47,079 bases of DNA from Betaproteobacteria bacterium (GCA_025362135.1 JANYHZ010000250.1:1-47079); one strand, 5' to 3'. Positions 1 to 9,939 are shown, counted from the stretch's first letter. Notes: generated by a model not told the origin, from the sequence alone. Translations and numbers: made by a program.

Positions 1-1524
1 GCGCAGGCCGTCGAGTTTTTCCTCGCTGGGCCCGGCGTGGATCCGATACAACGCGGTGTGCTCGTGCTCGATCAGGAAATTAGCCGTACTTACGTTCGCG
101 GCGAGCATGCATTCTTCGATCAGGCGGTGTGCATCGTTGCGGGTGGATGGAACGATGTTCTCAATCTTGCCGCCGTCGGTGAACAGCATTACGGTTTCTG
201 CAGTATCGAAATCGATGGCGCCGCGTTTGTTGCGGGCGGCTAGCAAGACCTGAAACACTTCGTCCAGGTGCTTCATATGTGTCCACAGATTCTTGTCGAT
301 GCCGTGATCGGGCTCGTTTGCGTACAGAAGCTTGGCCACGTTGGTGTACGTCAGTCGCGCAGCGGAATGGAACACTGCTTCCAAGAATTCGTAGCGCTTG
401 ATTTCTCCGGTCGATGAAATCGACATTTCGCAGACCAATGCCAGACGGTCCACGTTAGGCTTTAGCGAACACATCTCGTTTGACAATGCCTCGGGCAGCA
501 TGGGAATCACCCGGCGCGGAAAATACACAGAATTACCCCGCAACCGCGCTTCACGATCTAGCGCGTCACCCGTTTTTACGTAATGCGAAACGTCGGCAAT
601 CGCGACCAACAAACGGTAACCATTGCCCTGCGGCTCGCAATAGACCGCATCATCAAAATCCCGAGCGGTTTCGCCGTCGATGGTTACAAACGGCAGATCG
701 CGCAAATCAGCGCGGCCCTTCATGTCAGCGGCGGTTACTTTTTTCGGCACCTTCTTTTCCAGCGCCTCCACGTCATCAGGCCAGATGTGCGGTAGATCGT
801 GTTTGCGAAGCGCGATCTCGATTTCCATGCCCGGGTCGGCATAGTTGCCCAGAACTTCGGTCACGCGTGCGACCGGCTCGGAATTCTTGGCCGGTTGTGC
901 AACCAGATCGACCATCACCACCTGCCCGCTTTTCGCGCCGCCATCGAAGCCAGGCTCAACGAGTATGTCCTGACTGATGCGCTTATTCTCGGCCACGACA
1001 AACAACACGCCTCGCTCCGAAAACAAGCGGCCGACCAGCTTCGTGTTCTTGCGTTCGAGCACCTCAACGATGGAGCCCTCGCGACGTCCTCGGCGATCCA
1101 CACCCACTTCGCGAACCATGGCGCGGTCACCATCGAGCACCTTGTGCATTTGCTTCGGCCCGAGGAAAAGATCGTCGGAACCGTTGTCGGGCACCAGAAA
1201 ACCAAAGCCGTCGGGATGGCCCTGTACGCGGCCGGGAATCAAATCGAGTTTTTCAACCAGACAGATATCGCCCTGCCGGTTGCGCATCACCTGTGCTTCT
1301 CGCTCCATCGCCGCAAGGCGACGCGTGAAGCCATCCATTTCGTCATCACCGATGTCTAGCATGGTGGCGAGTTGTGGCATGTTCATCGGCACGCCAGTCT
1401 TGGCGAGCACTTCGAGAATCAATTCTCGGCTCGGCAACGGATTTTCGTACTTGGCCTGCTCGCGGGCCTTGTGGGGATCGGCGGCACGCGGCGAATGATG
1501 CGATTTATTGTGTTTCTTGGTCAA
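1..1524 (-). CDS. rnr: Ribonuclease R (VacB), N-terminal part, cut by window edge
   Basis: Processive 3'-5' exoribonuclease of the RNase II/RNB family, which degrades structured RNA and takes part in rRNA and tRNA quality control in the cytoplasm. About 508 codons are visible. They hold an N-terminal winged-helix region (PLPSRELILEVLAKTGVP), cold-shock OB domains (RVQGHPDGFGFLVPD) and most of the RNB catalytic domain with the Asp-rich motif ARDFDDAVYC. The frame runs off the left edge inside RNB, near ALYRIHAGPSEEKL, so the end of RNB and the S1 domain lie outside. The start is taken as TTG at 1524-1522. An in-frame TGA sits just upstream, a GAAAG lies about 7 nt before it, and the resulting start MTKKHNKSHHS matches the basic N-terminus usual in betaproteobacterial RNase R. 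The next in-frame ATG would cut into the winged helix. It is divergent from the tRNA-Leu gene. Confidence 0.93.
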   Translation of the reverse strand, partial: MTKKHNKSHHSPRAADPHKAREQAKYENPLPSRELILEVLAKTGVPMNMPQLATMLDIGDDEMDGFTRRLAAMEREAQVMRNRQGDICLVEKLDLIPGRVQGHPDGFGFLVPDNGSDDLFLGPKQMHKVLDGDRAMVREVGVDRRGRREGSIVEVLERKNTKLVGRLFSERGVLFVVAENKRISQDILVEPGFDGGAKSGQVVMVDLVAQPAKNSEPVARVTEVLGNYADPGMEIEIALRKHDLPHIWPDDVEALEKKVPKKVTAADMKGRADLRDLPFVTIDGETARDFDDAVYCEPQGNGYRLLVAIADVSHYVKTGDALDREARLRGNSVYFPRRVIPMLPEALSNEMCSLKPNVDRLALVCEMSISSTGEIKRYEFLEAVFHSAARLTYTNVAKLLYANEPDHGIDKNLWTHMKHLDEVFQVLLAARNKRGAIDFDTAETVMLFTDGGKIENIVPSTRNDAHRLIEECMLAANVSTANFLIEHEHTALYRIHAGPSEEKLDGLR

Positions 1525-1570
1525 AAATGGCTTTCAAATTCTGAGGAATGTTGGATCAGGTGTTAATAAG

Positions 1571-1599
1571 TGGACAGGAAGGGGACTATTGGCTATTAT
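1571..1599 (+). promoter_or_regulatory. Promoter of tRNA-Leu(CAG)
   Basis: A near-consensus sigma-70 promoter: -35 TGGACA at 1571-1576, a 17-nt spacer, and -10 TATTAT at 1594-1599. The start of transcription would be near 1606, giving a leader of about 60 nt to be trimmed before the mature tRNA at 1666. It lies in the divergent gap between rnr and the tRNA. Confidence 0.7.
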
Positions 1600-1665
1600 T
1601 CGCGCTCATTTTACGCGAAGCGCCGCTTTCAAAACACGTAATTGCGAGCGCCGAGCAACCTGTAA

Positions 1666-1752
1666 GCCCGGATGGCGGAATTGGTAGACGCACTAGGTTC
1701 AGGTCCTAGCGCCGGCAACGGTGTGGAGGTTCGAGTCCTCTTTCGGGCACCA
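1666..1752 (+). tRNA. tRNA-Leu, anticodon CAG
   Basis: This 87-nt class II tRNA carries an encoded 3' CCA (1750-1752). The acceptor stem pairs GCCCGGA (1666-1672) with TTCGGGC (1742-1748), including one G-T pair. The anticodon stem CTAGG/CCTAG encloses the loop TTCAGGT, so the anticodon is CAG and the tRNA reads CUG leucine codons. A long variable arm precedes the T arm GAGGTTCGAGTCCTC, as expected for tRNA-Leu. A promoter lies upstream and a terminator follows directly. Confidence 0.97.
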
Positions 1753-1760
1753 AAAAGAAA

Positions 1761-1784
1761 AACCCGCTTCGGCGGGTTTTTTCG
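1761..1784 (+). terminator. Rho-independent terminator after tRNA-Leu
   Basis: A GC-rich stem AACCCGC/GCGGGTT closes on a TTCG tetraloop and is followed by a run of T. It begins 9 nt after the tRNA CCA end and ends the tRNA transcript. An A-rich stretch on its left gives it some bidirectional character. Confidence 0.88.
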
Positions 1785-1787
1785 TTA

Positions 1788-2009
1788 ACGCTCGAAAAGC
1801 GATGCCCTGCGGCATCGCGTGAGGACTCGAAAGACTTGCCATGCAGGGCAAGTCGGGGGCGCGCGAGCGCAGCGAAGTGTGACCGAGTCCGTTGTATAAG
1901 TGAGCGTAGCGAACCATTCAGAAACCGAAACACAAGTATTGGCGGGGTCTACCAGCACAAAAGCGTCTGAAACCCGCACCCATCCTAGACCTTCAACAAA
2001 AAACAACCC
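1788..2009. other. Non-coding gap between tRNA-Leu and gst
   Basis: No credible gene is seen. Two short hairpins are present: GCGATGCC/GGCATCGC at 1799-1818 and ACTTGCC/GGCAAGT near 1834-1853. Between them, at about 1821-1831, GAGGACTCGAA is the exact reverse complement of the tRNA T-arm segment TTCGAGTCCTC. The short frames here are antisense-tRNA or low-complexity artefacts. Confidence 0.5.
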
Positions 2010-2630
2010 TCACGCCAGCCCCAACCCCACCACCTGCGCCGCCCCCTTCCTCTCGCGCAATGCGGCGTACCACCGCTCCACATGCGGATGCGATTCACGC
2101 GCCAGCGGCAGCTTGAACCAGCGATCCACTGAACACCCCAGTGGAATATCGCCCATCGTAAAACGCAATCCCGCGACGTATTCGCGCGACGCCAAATGCG
2201 CGTCCAGAATGCCAAGTTTTTTCTCGGCTTCGATGCGCGCGTTCTCGATGATGGCGACATCGCGCTTTTCGGGTAAGGTGCGGATGAGTTGAATGAACGC
2301 AGGGCCGATGGCTGGATTGAGCGACACTGCCTGCCAGTCCATCCAGCGGTCCGCGTCTGCACGCACCTGTACGTCGCTGGGCCACAGCGAGTCGGCGCCG
2401 TACTTCGTTGCAAGATAGCGGACGATGGCGTTTGACTCCCACAACACAAATCCGCTGTCGTCGATCACCGGTACCAGCCCATTGGGATTCATGGCGCGGT
2501 ATTCTGGTGAGTTGACGACGCCGTATAAGCCACCAGCTTCAATGCGCTCGAAGTCGAGGCCAAGCTCGTCGGCGCACCAAATGACTTTTTGCACGTTTAC
2601 GGAGGTAAGGCGACCCCAGATTTTCAACAT
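2010..2630 (-). CDS. Glutathione S-transferase family protein
   Basis: Cytosolic GST-fold protein of 206 aa, probably a glutathione-dependent transferase or detoxification enzyme of the theta/zeta-like bacterial group. The N-terminal thioredoxin-like half has RLTSVNVQKVIW, whose Ser is the usual activating residue, then the cis-Pro region NPNGLVPVI and the glutathione-binding WESNAIVRYL. The helical C-terminal half includes YVAGLRFTMGDIPLG, the N-capping box of the GST fold. An upstream in-frame ATG at 2678 would add 16 residues unlike the family. The ATG at 2630 directly begins the fold (MLKIWGRLTS) and is preceded by GAAGGACAAGTT, a good ribosome site. It lies downstream of the GspF-like gene, with a 14-bp palindrome in the gap. 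The substrate cannot be told. Confidence 0.9.
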   Translation of the reverse strand: MLKIWGRLTSVNVQKVIWCADELGLDFERIEAGGLYGVVNSPEYRAMNPNGLVPVIDDSGFVLWESNAIVRYLATKYGADSLWPSDVQVRADADRWMDWQAVSLNPAIGPAFIQLIRTLPEKRDVAIIENARIEAEKKLGILDAHLASREYVAGLRFTMGDIPLGCSVDRWFKLPLARESHPHVERWYAALRERKGAAQVVGLGLA

Positions 2631-2692
2631 AACTTGTCCTTCGACGATGCAAAAAAATTGGTTTGACGATGGTGCCAAGTATGCGCCCGTAG

Positions 2693-2706
2693 CCTGTGAT
2701 CACAGG
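2693..2706. repeat. 14-bp perfect palindrome overlapping a stop codon
   Basis: CCTGTGATCACAGG reads the same on both strands. It covers the stop codon of the GspF-like gene and lies about 65 nt upstream of the gst start. It could be an operator for gst, or chance. Confidence 0.35.
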
Positions 2707-3701
2707 TCTTTAGGCACCTTCGGCATGAAACCTCCACCGGTGAGCAGGCCATACGCCATCCAAAACATAATCAACCCGTAAAAAATACGCGGTGCCCAGT
2801 CAGCCAGCTGCTGATAGATCGCGTTGATCGAATCGGTTTCCATTCGGGTATGTCGCATCAACATTTCCGGCAGGGTGCCGCTGGCTTCGCCGGTAGTGAC
2901 GAATTCAATGAGACGCGGACCGTAATTCTCGCGCGGCAGGTACGGCAGCCCCGTGATTGCACCGGCGAGTGCAGCACCCTTCTCGATGCGCGGCGCGATC
3001 TGCGCAAACGCGCGCTTGATCGCGCCGACCTCCAACGTATCGAGCGCGGCAGGCAAGGCATCGAGCATCGACATGCCCGCCTCCAGCATCAGCGCCAGGC
3101 TTTCAAAAAAATCGCGCAGGTTGCAGCGGACAGTCAATGGGCCGAGCAGTGGCACGCGCAGCAGCATCGTTTCCAGCGGCGAGCCTGCGGCGTGATTGAG
3201 CAGGTAACTCCATAGCCCGCGCCCACCATAGAACAACACCGCCAGCAGCATGATCGGCCTGAGTATTTGCAGCACATATCCGCCCGCACTGATCGAGCCG
3301 CCGATCAGTGCGGGCAGCGGCTGAATGAATAGTGCCAGCAGCAATACCAGCGCCGGCATCATCATGCGCGACTTTATCGAGGCCATCTGCATTGCCCGCT
3401 GCGTATAAAAATCAGCGAGGCGGCGATACATTACCGCAGGGCTGCCCGCGCTGAGCGCAGCGTGAATCAGGCGCGCCTCGAGTTTGGTGAAAAGGCCGCT
3501 CCTCTCGCCCGCTTTGGCCGGGTCGATTCCGCGCGCGGTCAATTTTTTCATCTCGTCCAGCCGGGACTTCGCGGGCGACGCGACTTCGAGCAACGCGAAT
3601 GCCTTATTGAACGGCAGCCCGGCGATTTCCATTTGTGCAAGCTGCGTGTAGAGCTCAGCGCGAAGTCGGAATGAGAGCGCTTTGTAGCTAGACGGGTTCA
3701 T
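2700..3701 (-). CDS. Type II secretion system F-domain (GspF/PilC-like) membrane protein, orphan
   Basis: Inner-membrane protein of 333 aa with two copies of the T2SSF four-helix domain. The first is at roughly residues 10-105 and the second at roughly 190-290 (NLRDFFESLALMLEAGMSMLDALPAAL). Transmembrane segments lie near 110-130, 145-165 and 305-325. In type II secretion and type IV pili this protein is the platform between the ATPase and the pseudopilin. Canonical GspF/PilC are near 400 aa, so this one is short. No ATPase, secretin or pilin gene lies beside it, and the pilus gene in this window (pilW) is 17 kb away. It starts 16 nt after the yihY stop and is probably cotranscribed with it. 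The role is unknown. Confidence 0.8.
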   Translation of the reverse strand: MNPSSYKALSFRLRAELYTQLAQMEIAGLPFNKAFALLEVASPAKSRLDEMKKLTARGIDPAKAGERSGLFTKLEARLIHAALSAGSPAVMYRRLADFYTQRAMQMASIKSRMMMPALVLLLALFIQPLPALIGGSISAGGYVLQILRPIMLLAVLFYGGRGLWSYLLNHAAGSPLETMLLRVPLLGPLTVRCNLRDFFESLALMLEAGMSMLDALPAALDTLEVGAIKRAFAQIAPRIEKGAALAGAITGLPYLPRENYGPRLIEFVTTGEASGTLPEMLMRHTRMETDSINAIYQQLADWAPRIFYGLIMFWMAYGLLTGGGFMPKVPKDL

Positions 3702-3716
3702 GGCGATGCGGCGTTT

Positions 3717-4724
3717 TCATGATCGGGAAGATTGTGCGTGTTTTCGCTTGCGGCGGCGACCAGAATGATTCTGCTGAATCCTGGAAACAGGCGATAGTGA
3801 GTTTTCCACCGATTCGGTATAAAGCGCAATGGGCTGGGCCGGTCTACTTGCGCCGATACGCTCGTATTCGGCAATCACTTGTGCGCCCACCAGCACGAGC
3901 GTGGCAGCGATCTCGAAGCTCAGCAGCACCACGATTGCGGTCGTCAGCGAGCCGTACACCACGTTCACCTGTGACAGCGTGGTGAAGTACCACACCAATG
4001 CATGACGAATGATCTCCCACAGCAGTCCCGCCGTCGCACCGCCGATGAGTGCGTGGCGCACCGAGATACGCCCTACCGGCATGAAGTAGTAGATCGAAGA
4101 GATCAACAGAATTTCAACCGTCACGCCGACGACGTAGAGCGTGAAACGCGACAGCCCGCTGAGCGACCAGCGTGCGCCAAAGACCAGCAGATTTTCCTGA
4201 CCGATGGCGACCAGGTTGGCAAGTACAAAGGTACCTGCAAACAGCGCCAGCGCGATGAACGCGATGTAGCCAAACGGCAGTGCCAGCGACACAAGGAAAT
4301 GTCGCTTGTGCGCTTTCACCCGGTGCAGAAAGATGACCGAGATCGCGCTCTCAAGCACCGAAAACGCGAGTGAGGAAAAAAACAGCATCGTCACGAGTAG
4401 CACCCAGCCCAGCACGGCGCGATGTTCCAGAAACGCCGCCAGTTCTAGCACCAGCGCCTTCGATTGGCCCGGTGCAACCCACTCCAGCGCGCGCTGCAGC
4501 GTACCGAACAAGACCGCCTGATCAACCACGTGCGAAAGTCCGATGACCACCAGGATCAGCAGGGGCACGATGGACAGCAGCGTGTAGTACGCCACCGCGC
4601 CGGCGAGCAGCAGCCCCTGATTGGCGCGGAAAGCCCGTATTACCTGCAGCGCAAAGGCTGCCGGGTGCGTGATGATTTGTTTGGCTTCTGGTGTGACGAT
4701 TGAGTCTGGCAGGATTGGCATCAT
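3717..4724 (-). CDS. YihY/virulence factor BrkB family inner-membrane protein
   Basis: Polytopic inner-membrane protein of 335 aa. The family (once misannotated as RNase BN) has six or so transmembrane helices and no settled biochemical role. The N-terminal family signature GAVAYYTLLSIVPLLILVV is present, and later helices include LIGGATAGLLWEIIRHALVWYF and VVYGSLTTAIVVLLSFEIAATLVLVGAQ, where the VYGS...A pattern is characteristic. The C-terminus is a short basic tail. It precedes the GspF-like gene by 16 nt. Confidence 0.9.
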   Translation of the reverse strand: MMPILPDSIVTPEAKQIITHPAAFALQVIRAFRANQGLLLAGAVAYYTLLSIVPLLILVVIGLSHVVDQAVLFGTLQRALEWVAPGQSKALVLELAAFLEHRAVLGWVLLVTMLFFSSLAFSVLESAISVIFLHRVKAHKRHFLVSLALPFGYIAFIALALFAGTFVLANLVAIGQENLLVFGARWSLSGLSRFTLYVVGVTVEILLISSIYYFMPVGRISVRHALIGGATAGLLWEIIRHALVWYFTTLSQVNVVYGSLTTAIVVLLSFEIAATLVLVGAQVIAEYERIGASRPAQPIALYTESVENSLSPVSRIQQNHSGRRRKRKHAQSSRS

Positions 4725-4831
4725 GATAAAACTCTAATACTGGTAAGGCTTGCAGGCCATAAGTCTCTGAAAACGCTCACCGATGCTGGATCTACGGTTT
4801 GTTTCGCTGGTGCACTTGAATATAGGAAGCA

Positions 4832-6040
4832 TCATTCAGCCTTGCGCCGCAGAAACAGCGAGCCCAAGACCGCAGCCGCAACCAACCAAGCCACGCCGGT
4901 TGCCCATGGCAGTTGGGCCATAAGCACATTCCCGACCGCCCCACTGTCGGCCGGTGAAATTGCGAGCACCAGCACAATGCGCCCTACCGTCGCCAACGCG
5001 ATCAACGCCAGAGTGGCCCCTATCCATCCGCCTTCACGACCCGCGCGCCCCAGCTCCACCGCAGCGGCAATCGCCGCGAGGAACACGACTCCCCACGCCG
5101 CGCCGGCGACGATCTGCAACGCGATCAGCAACGGCAAAGATGGTGCAGTTGCACAAGCGACGAGCGCGACGCCGCCGATCAATCCTGCCAGCCAAAGCGC
5201 ATTCGCCCCTGCGGGATCGGCGCGTCCCGCGCGCGCGGCACCGCGCGCCAGCCAATGCGATGCAGGAAACATCGCCACGCTGAATCCGGCCCAGAACAGC
5301 GGCATCAGCCATTCCAGCGGGACACCCGGCGCGATGCGGGTGAAGAGTTTGGCCGAATTGACAGCGGCGTGTATTTGCATACCGAACGCGAATAATCCCA
5401 CTGCAATGAGCAGCGGCAGAGCAATCGACAATCCGCTGAACGCCGTCGGATGAGTGGCGGGCGGGCTAGCGGAAGCGGGCCTGATGAGTTGGCGACGCAG
5501 AGCCAGTGTTGCCACGGCCAATGCAACGCTTGCCAGCACGAACGGCAACAGCGGATCGCGATTCCTGAGTAACACGGTGAGGTATGGTGCGATCGCACCA
5601 GCGATGCCGAGACCAAACAGATACGCCGCGGCGGGTGAACGCAGGCTCGCGGGTTGTTGTGGCGTCGCGTATTTGGCCAACAATACAAGCGGGGGTACAC
5701 GCAGCACGGAAGAACAAATCACCCATACGAACAGCGCTAACAAGAACAGCCAGGAAGGCATCGATTGCGCCAGCAACGGCAACAAGACGAAGACCGCGCA
5801 AGCGGCCAACACCAGCGCCGTCATCCAGTTGCCCGCTGTGCGCATAACGTGTTCACTGCGATCAAGCCACACGCCCGTCGCGACATCGGCGGTCGCAAAC
5901 AGCAGTTGATCGATGATCAGAATCCACGGCAGCCAGCCAGTATCGATACCCGCGAACTTAAGCAGCCCGGGCAGGAAAATGACGTACACCGTCCAGCCAA
6001 GGGCGAAAAATAGTTGGACAAGAGCGAGGGACCAATGCAT
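4832..6040 (-). CDS. Major facilitator superfamily transporter
   Basis: Membrane protein of 402 aa, about 12 hydrophobic segments and no large soluble domain, which fits an MFS permease. A central basic stretch (ALRRQLIRPASASPPATH) splits it into two six-helix halves. The first loop GVWLDRSEHVMR resembles the MFS motif-A loop between TM2 and TM3. The C-terminus LFLRRKAE is a cytoplasmic basic end. The substrate cannot be read from the sequence. It is transcribed in the same direction as purA but 213 nt downstream, so cotranscription is uncertain. Confidence 0.75.
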   Translation of the reverse strand: MHWSLALVQLFFALGWTVYVIFLPGLLKFAGIDTGWLPWILIIDQLLFATADVATGVWLDRSEHVMRTAGNWMTALVLAACAVFVLLPLLAQSMPSWLFLLALFVWVICSSVLRVPPLVLLAKYATPQQPASLRSPAAAYLFGLGIAGAIAPYLTVLLRNRDPLLPFVLASVALAVATLALRRQLIRPASASPPATHPTAFSGLSIALPLLIAVGLFAFGMQIHAAVNSAKLFTRIAPGVPLEWLMPLFWAGFSVAMFPASHWLARGAARAGRADPAGANALWLAGLIGGVALVACATAPSLPLLIALQIVAGAAWGVVFLAAIAAAVELGRAGREGGWIGATLALIALATVGRIVLVLAISPADSGAVGNVLMAQLPWATGVAWLVAAAVLGSLFLRRKAE

Positions 6041-6253
6041 GGCGATTTACCAATCGGCTTAGGTAAAGCGCGATGGTCGCATAACTGGCGGCGGCGTGGG
6101 TGCGCGTTCGCCAAGAATGCACTTTTGCCTATGCAGAAATAACAAAACACAAGAACCTGCGCGCCTCCCGGAATCCGCGATCGCCTTGGGAAGTGCGCCA
6201 GTGCTTGATTTACGATCATAAATGCGCTGAAAGCAACCCGTAGTGCTTAACGC
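6041..6253. other. Gap between purA and the MFS gene
   Basis: No convincing gene, terminator hairpin or repeat is seen. Short frames here lack family resemblance and ribosome sites. Confidence 0.4.
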
Positions 6254-7573
<1,320 letters not shown>

Positions 7574-8728
7574 TCAGGTGAGCGGAACAGTCGCCCAGCG
7601 ACCGTCGATAAAACTGAGCTTGCGGTCACAGCCGAGTTCGTGAAGACAGGCGTCATGACCGGGAAGCGACGCGATCACGGTTTCGCCGGACGCGCGGAGC
7701 ATCACGATTTCAATCATGGCGGCGGCATCCGGCTGCAACGGAGCCAAAATTGCGCCGCGAACGGGTTCATCCGGGACCAGCGGCAGCAATGCCTTCAAAT
7801 CCATGCTGAACCCTGTGGCCGGGCGGGCTCGCCCGAACGCCTTGCCGACTTCGTCGTAGCGCCCGCCACGCGCCACTGCATCAGGTGCACCGCGCGCAAA
7901 TGCGGCGAAAGTTATGCCGCTTTCGTAGTTGAATCCGCCGAGCACGCCGAGATCAACACTGACCTTGATTCCCTGCTGCGCAAAGTGTTTTTCAATCGCC
8001 ACTAACTGCGAGAGCGCATCGACAATGTTTTTTTCCTTTGGGAGAATTTGTGCAGCGCGCGTCAACGTGGATGCATCACCGTACAGTGTGGGCAGCGCGG
8101 CAATCGCGCCATGGGCAGCCCCCAAGGCAGCGCCCAGTGATTTCAATGCGGCAATGTCCTTGGCTTCCGTGGCAACAAAGGCCTGCTCGGCAATTTCGGG
8201 CGTAACGTTGGCCATCGTGATCAGCGAACGGAAGATCGCGGGGTGGCCAATATCCAACTGCACGTTGACAACCCCGAGTACCCGCAACACATCGACCATC
8301 AACTGCTGGATTTCAATATCGGCGTCCAGCCCTGCGTGACCATACATTTCCGCGCCCGCCTGAAATGGCTGCCGGCTTTTGCCCAAGCCTGCGGGCAAGG
8401 TATGGAGCACGCTACCGGCATAGCAGAGCCGGGTGACGCCCTGACGATTGAGTAAATGCGCATCGATTCGCGCCACCTGGGGTGTGATATCGGCGCGAAT
8501 ACCCATGGTGCGACCGGACAACTGATCGACCAGTTTGAAGGTGGCAAGATCCATGTCGTGCCCGGTACCGGAAAGCAGCGACTCAACATATTCCAGTAGC
8601 GGCGGCATCACCAGTTCAAAGCCATGGCTTGCGAACAGATCCAGCGCCACGCGGCGCAGGCGTTCAAGCTTCGCTGCCTCAGTCGGCAATAGGTCTTCAA
8701 TATTTTCCGGAAGCGTCCAGGTTCTCAA
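7574..8728 (-). CDS. hisZ: ATP phosphoribosyltransferase regulatory subunit HisZ
   Basis: Class II aminoacyl-tRNA-synthetase-like protein of 384 aa that lacks aminoacylation. It forms the octameric ATP phosphoribosyltransferase with short-form HisG and gives it histidine feedback control. Visible HisRS-like motifs are LPTEAAKLERLRRVALDLF, the motif-2 region GIRADITPQVARIDAHLLN and GGRYDEVGKAFGRARPATGFSMD. The start codon is TTG (8728-8726), one base after the stop of the DUF2065 gene, so translation is probably coupled. hisG itself is not in the window. Confidence 0.95.
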   Translation of the reverse strand: MRTWTLPENIEDLLPTEAAKLERLRRVALDLFASHGFELVMPPLLEYVESLLSGTGHDMDLATFKLVDQLSGRTMGIRADITPQVARIDAHLLNRQGVTRLCYAGSVLHTLPAGLGKSRQPFQAGAEMYGHAGLDADIEIQQLMVDVLRVLGVVNVQLDIGHPAIFRSLITMANVTPEIAEQAFVATEAKDIAALKSLGAALGAAHGAIAALPTLYGDASTLTRAAQILPKEKNIVDALSQLVAIEKHFAQQGIKVSVDLGVLGGFNYESGITFAAFARGAPDAVARGGRYDEVGKAFGRARPATGFSMDLKALLPLVPDEPVRGAILAPLQPDAAAMIEIVMLRASGETVIASLPGHDACLHELGCDRKLSFIDGRWATVPLT

Positions 8729-8729
8729 A

Positions 8730-8915
8730 TCAGGTCACCATAAATAACATTGCCAGGCCGATCACGATGGACGCAAGGCCGACAAAACGCAATTGTCCAT
8801 CGCTTAACTCAATGACCCGTCGAAACGTCTCCCGCCATTTGCGCGGGGCCAAAAAAGGCAGAACGCCCTCGAAAACGAGCATCAGCGCGAGACCGGCGAG
8901 CAAAATATCTTTCAA
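8730..8915 (-). CDS. DUF2065 family small membrane protein (YjeT-like)
   Basis: Small inner-membrane protein of 61 aa with two hydrophobic helices (ILLAGLALMLVFEGVLPFL and FVGLASIVIGLAMLFMV). They are separated by the basic loop APRKWRETFRRVIELSDGQLR, which is the DUF2065/YjeT pattern. Proteins of this family commonly sit between hflC and hisZ or purA. The start is TTG at 8915 with only a weak ribosome site. The stop is one base before the hisZ start. No biochemical function is known. Confidence 0.88.
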   Translation of the reverse strand: MKDILLAGLALMLVFEGVLPFLAPRKWRETFRRVIELSDGQLRFVGLASIVIGLAMLFMVT

Positions 8916-8972
8916 GGGAAATGATTATGTCAAAAATTGCAAAGGCGCGATTGTTCGGCGGGCGGCGGACGC

Positions 8973-9007
8973 AAAAACGGCGCTGGTGAACATTTCACCA
9001 GCGCCGT
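8973..9007 (-). terminator. Rho-independent terminator after hflC
   Basis: A perfect 13-bp inverted repeat, ACGGCGCTGGTGA (8977-8989) with TCACCAGCGCCGT (8995-9007), closes on a 5-nt loop. On the minus strand the stem is followed by TTTT (8976-8973). It ends the transcript carrying hflX-hflK-hflC and separates it from DUF2065-hisZ-purA. Confidence 0.85.
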
Positions 9008-9049
9008 TGATGAATTATACGCGTGTTGCCGGATGGGTACCGGAAGGCT

Positions 9050-9928
9050 CTACTTGCCGCCTTTGTTCGGGTTCTTCAAATACTTGAAGAAATCCGAGCT
9101 GGGCTCAAGCACCATCACGTCGCTCTTGTTGCGGAAGCTGTTGCGGTACGCTTCCATGCTGCGATAGAACGAATAGAACTCGGGATTTTTGGTGAACGCC
9201 TGCGCGTAAATTCGCGCTGCACTGGCGTCGCCCTCACCCTTGATTTTCTGCGCATCGCGATAGGCTTCGGCCAGAATAATTTCGCGTTGACGATCAGCGT
9301 CAGCCCGGATTTTTTCGGATTCAGCCGCACCCTTCGAACTGAGTTCATTGGCGACACGTTTGCGTTCCGAATCCATGCGTTCGTAAACCTTGGCGTTGAT
9401 TTCTTTTGCGAGATCGACACGCTTCAAGCGAACGTCAAGGACTTCTATACCGATGCTGCGAGCGTCCGCGTCTGACTTGGCGCGCAGATCCTCCATGATT
9501 TTTGAGCGTTCGCCGGAAATGACATCAGCAAGCGTTCTCTTGCTGAACTCTTCGCGCAGGTCGTTGTTAACCGATTGGCCCAAACGAATCTCTGCCTTGG
9601 CAATATCACCGCCAGTCGAAACATAAAACTGTTTCACGTCGATAATTCGGTACTTGATGTACGAATCGACCATGATATTGTTTTTTTCCATTGTCTGGAT
9701 GCGTTCCGCATCCTTGGTGTCCAATGTCTGGATGCGGGTGTCGTAGAGCCGGATGTTCTCAAGCATCGGCACCCTGAAATAGAGGCCGGGCTCCTTTTGG
9801 ATGGCAACAACTTCACCCAACCGGAATTTGATGGCTGCCTGTCTTTGGTCGACCGTGTATGCCGAGAACACCAGCGCAAGCAGTATCAAGACAGCAACGG
9901 CGGCAACAGCGGAGAAGTTTTTTTGCAT
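9050..9928 (-). CDS. hflC: FtsH protease modulator HflC
   Basis: Membrane-anchored SPFH/band 7 protein of 292 aa that forms the large HflK-HflC ring around FtsH and limits its access to membrane substrates. A single N-terminal transmembrane helix (AAVAVLILLALVFSAYTV) leads into the band-7 domain (TVDQRQAAIKFRLGEV). The Lys/Glu/Ala-rich coiled-coil region follows (ELSSKGAAESEKIRADADRQ), then FYRSMEAYRNSF and the Lys-rich end. A strong ribosome site AAGGAG precedes the ATG. It lies 11 nt after hflK. Confidence 0.97.
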   Translation of the reverse strand: MQKNFSAVAAVAVLILLALVFSAYTVDQRQAAIKFRLGEVVAIQKEPGLYFRVPMLENIRLYDTRIQTLDTKDAERIQTMEKNNIMVDSYIKYRIIDVKQFYVSTGGDIAKAEIRLGQSVNNDLREEFSKRTLADVISGERSKIMEDLRAKSDADARSIGIEVLDVRLKRVDLAKEINAKVYERMDSERKRVANELSSKGAAESEKIRADADRQREIILAEAYRDAQKIKGEGDASAARIYAQAFTKNPEFYSFYRSMEAYRNSFRNKSDVMVLEPSSDFFKYLKNPNKGGK

Positions 9929-9939
9929 GGTCTTTCTCC

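Noticed and set aside
1699-1917. Frame of 72 aa on the minus strand with the peptide KEDSNLHTV
   Set aside because: It is the antisense of the tRNA-Leu gene, a common artefact of gene callers.
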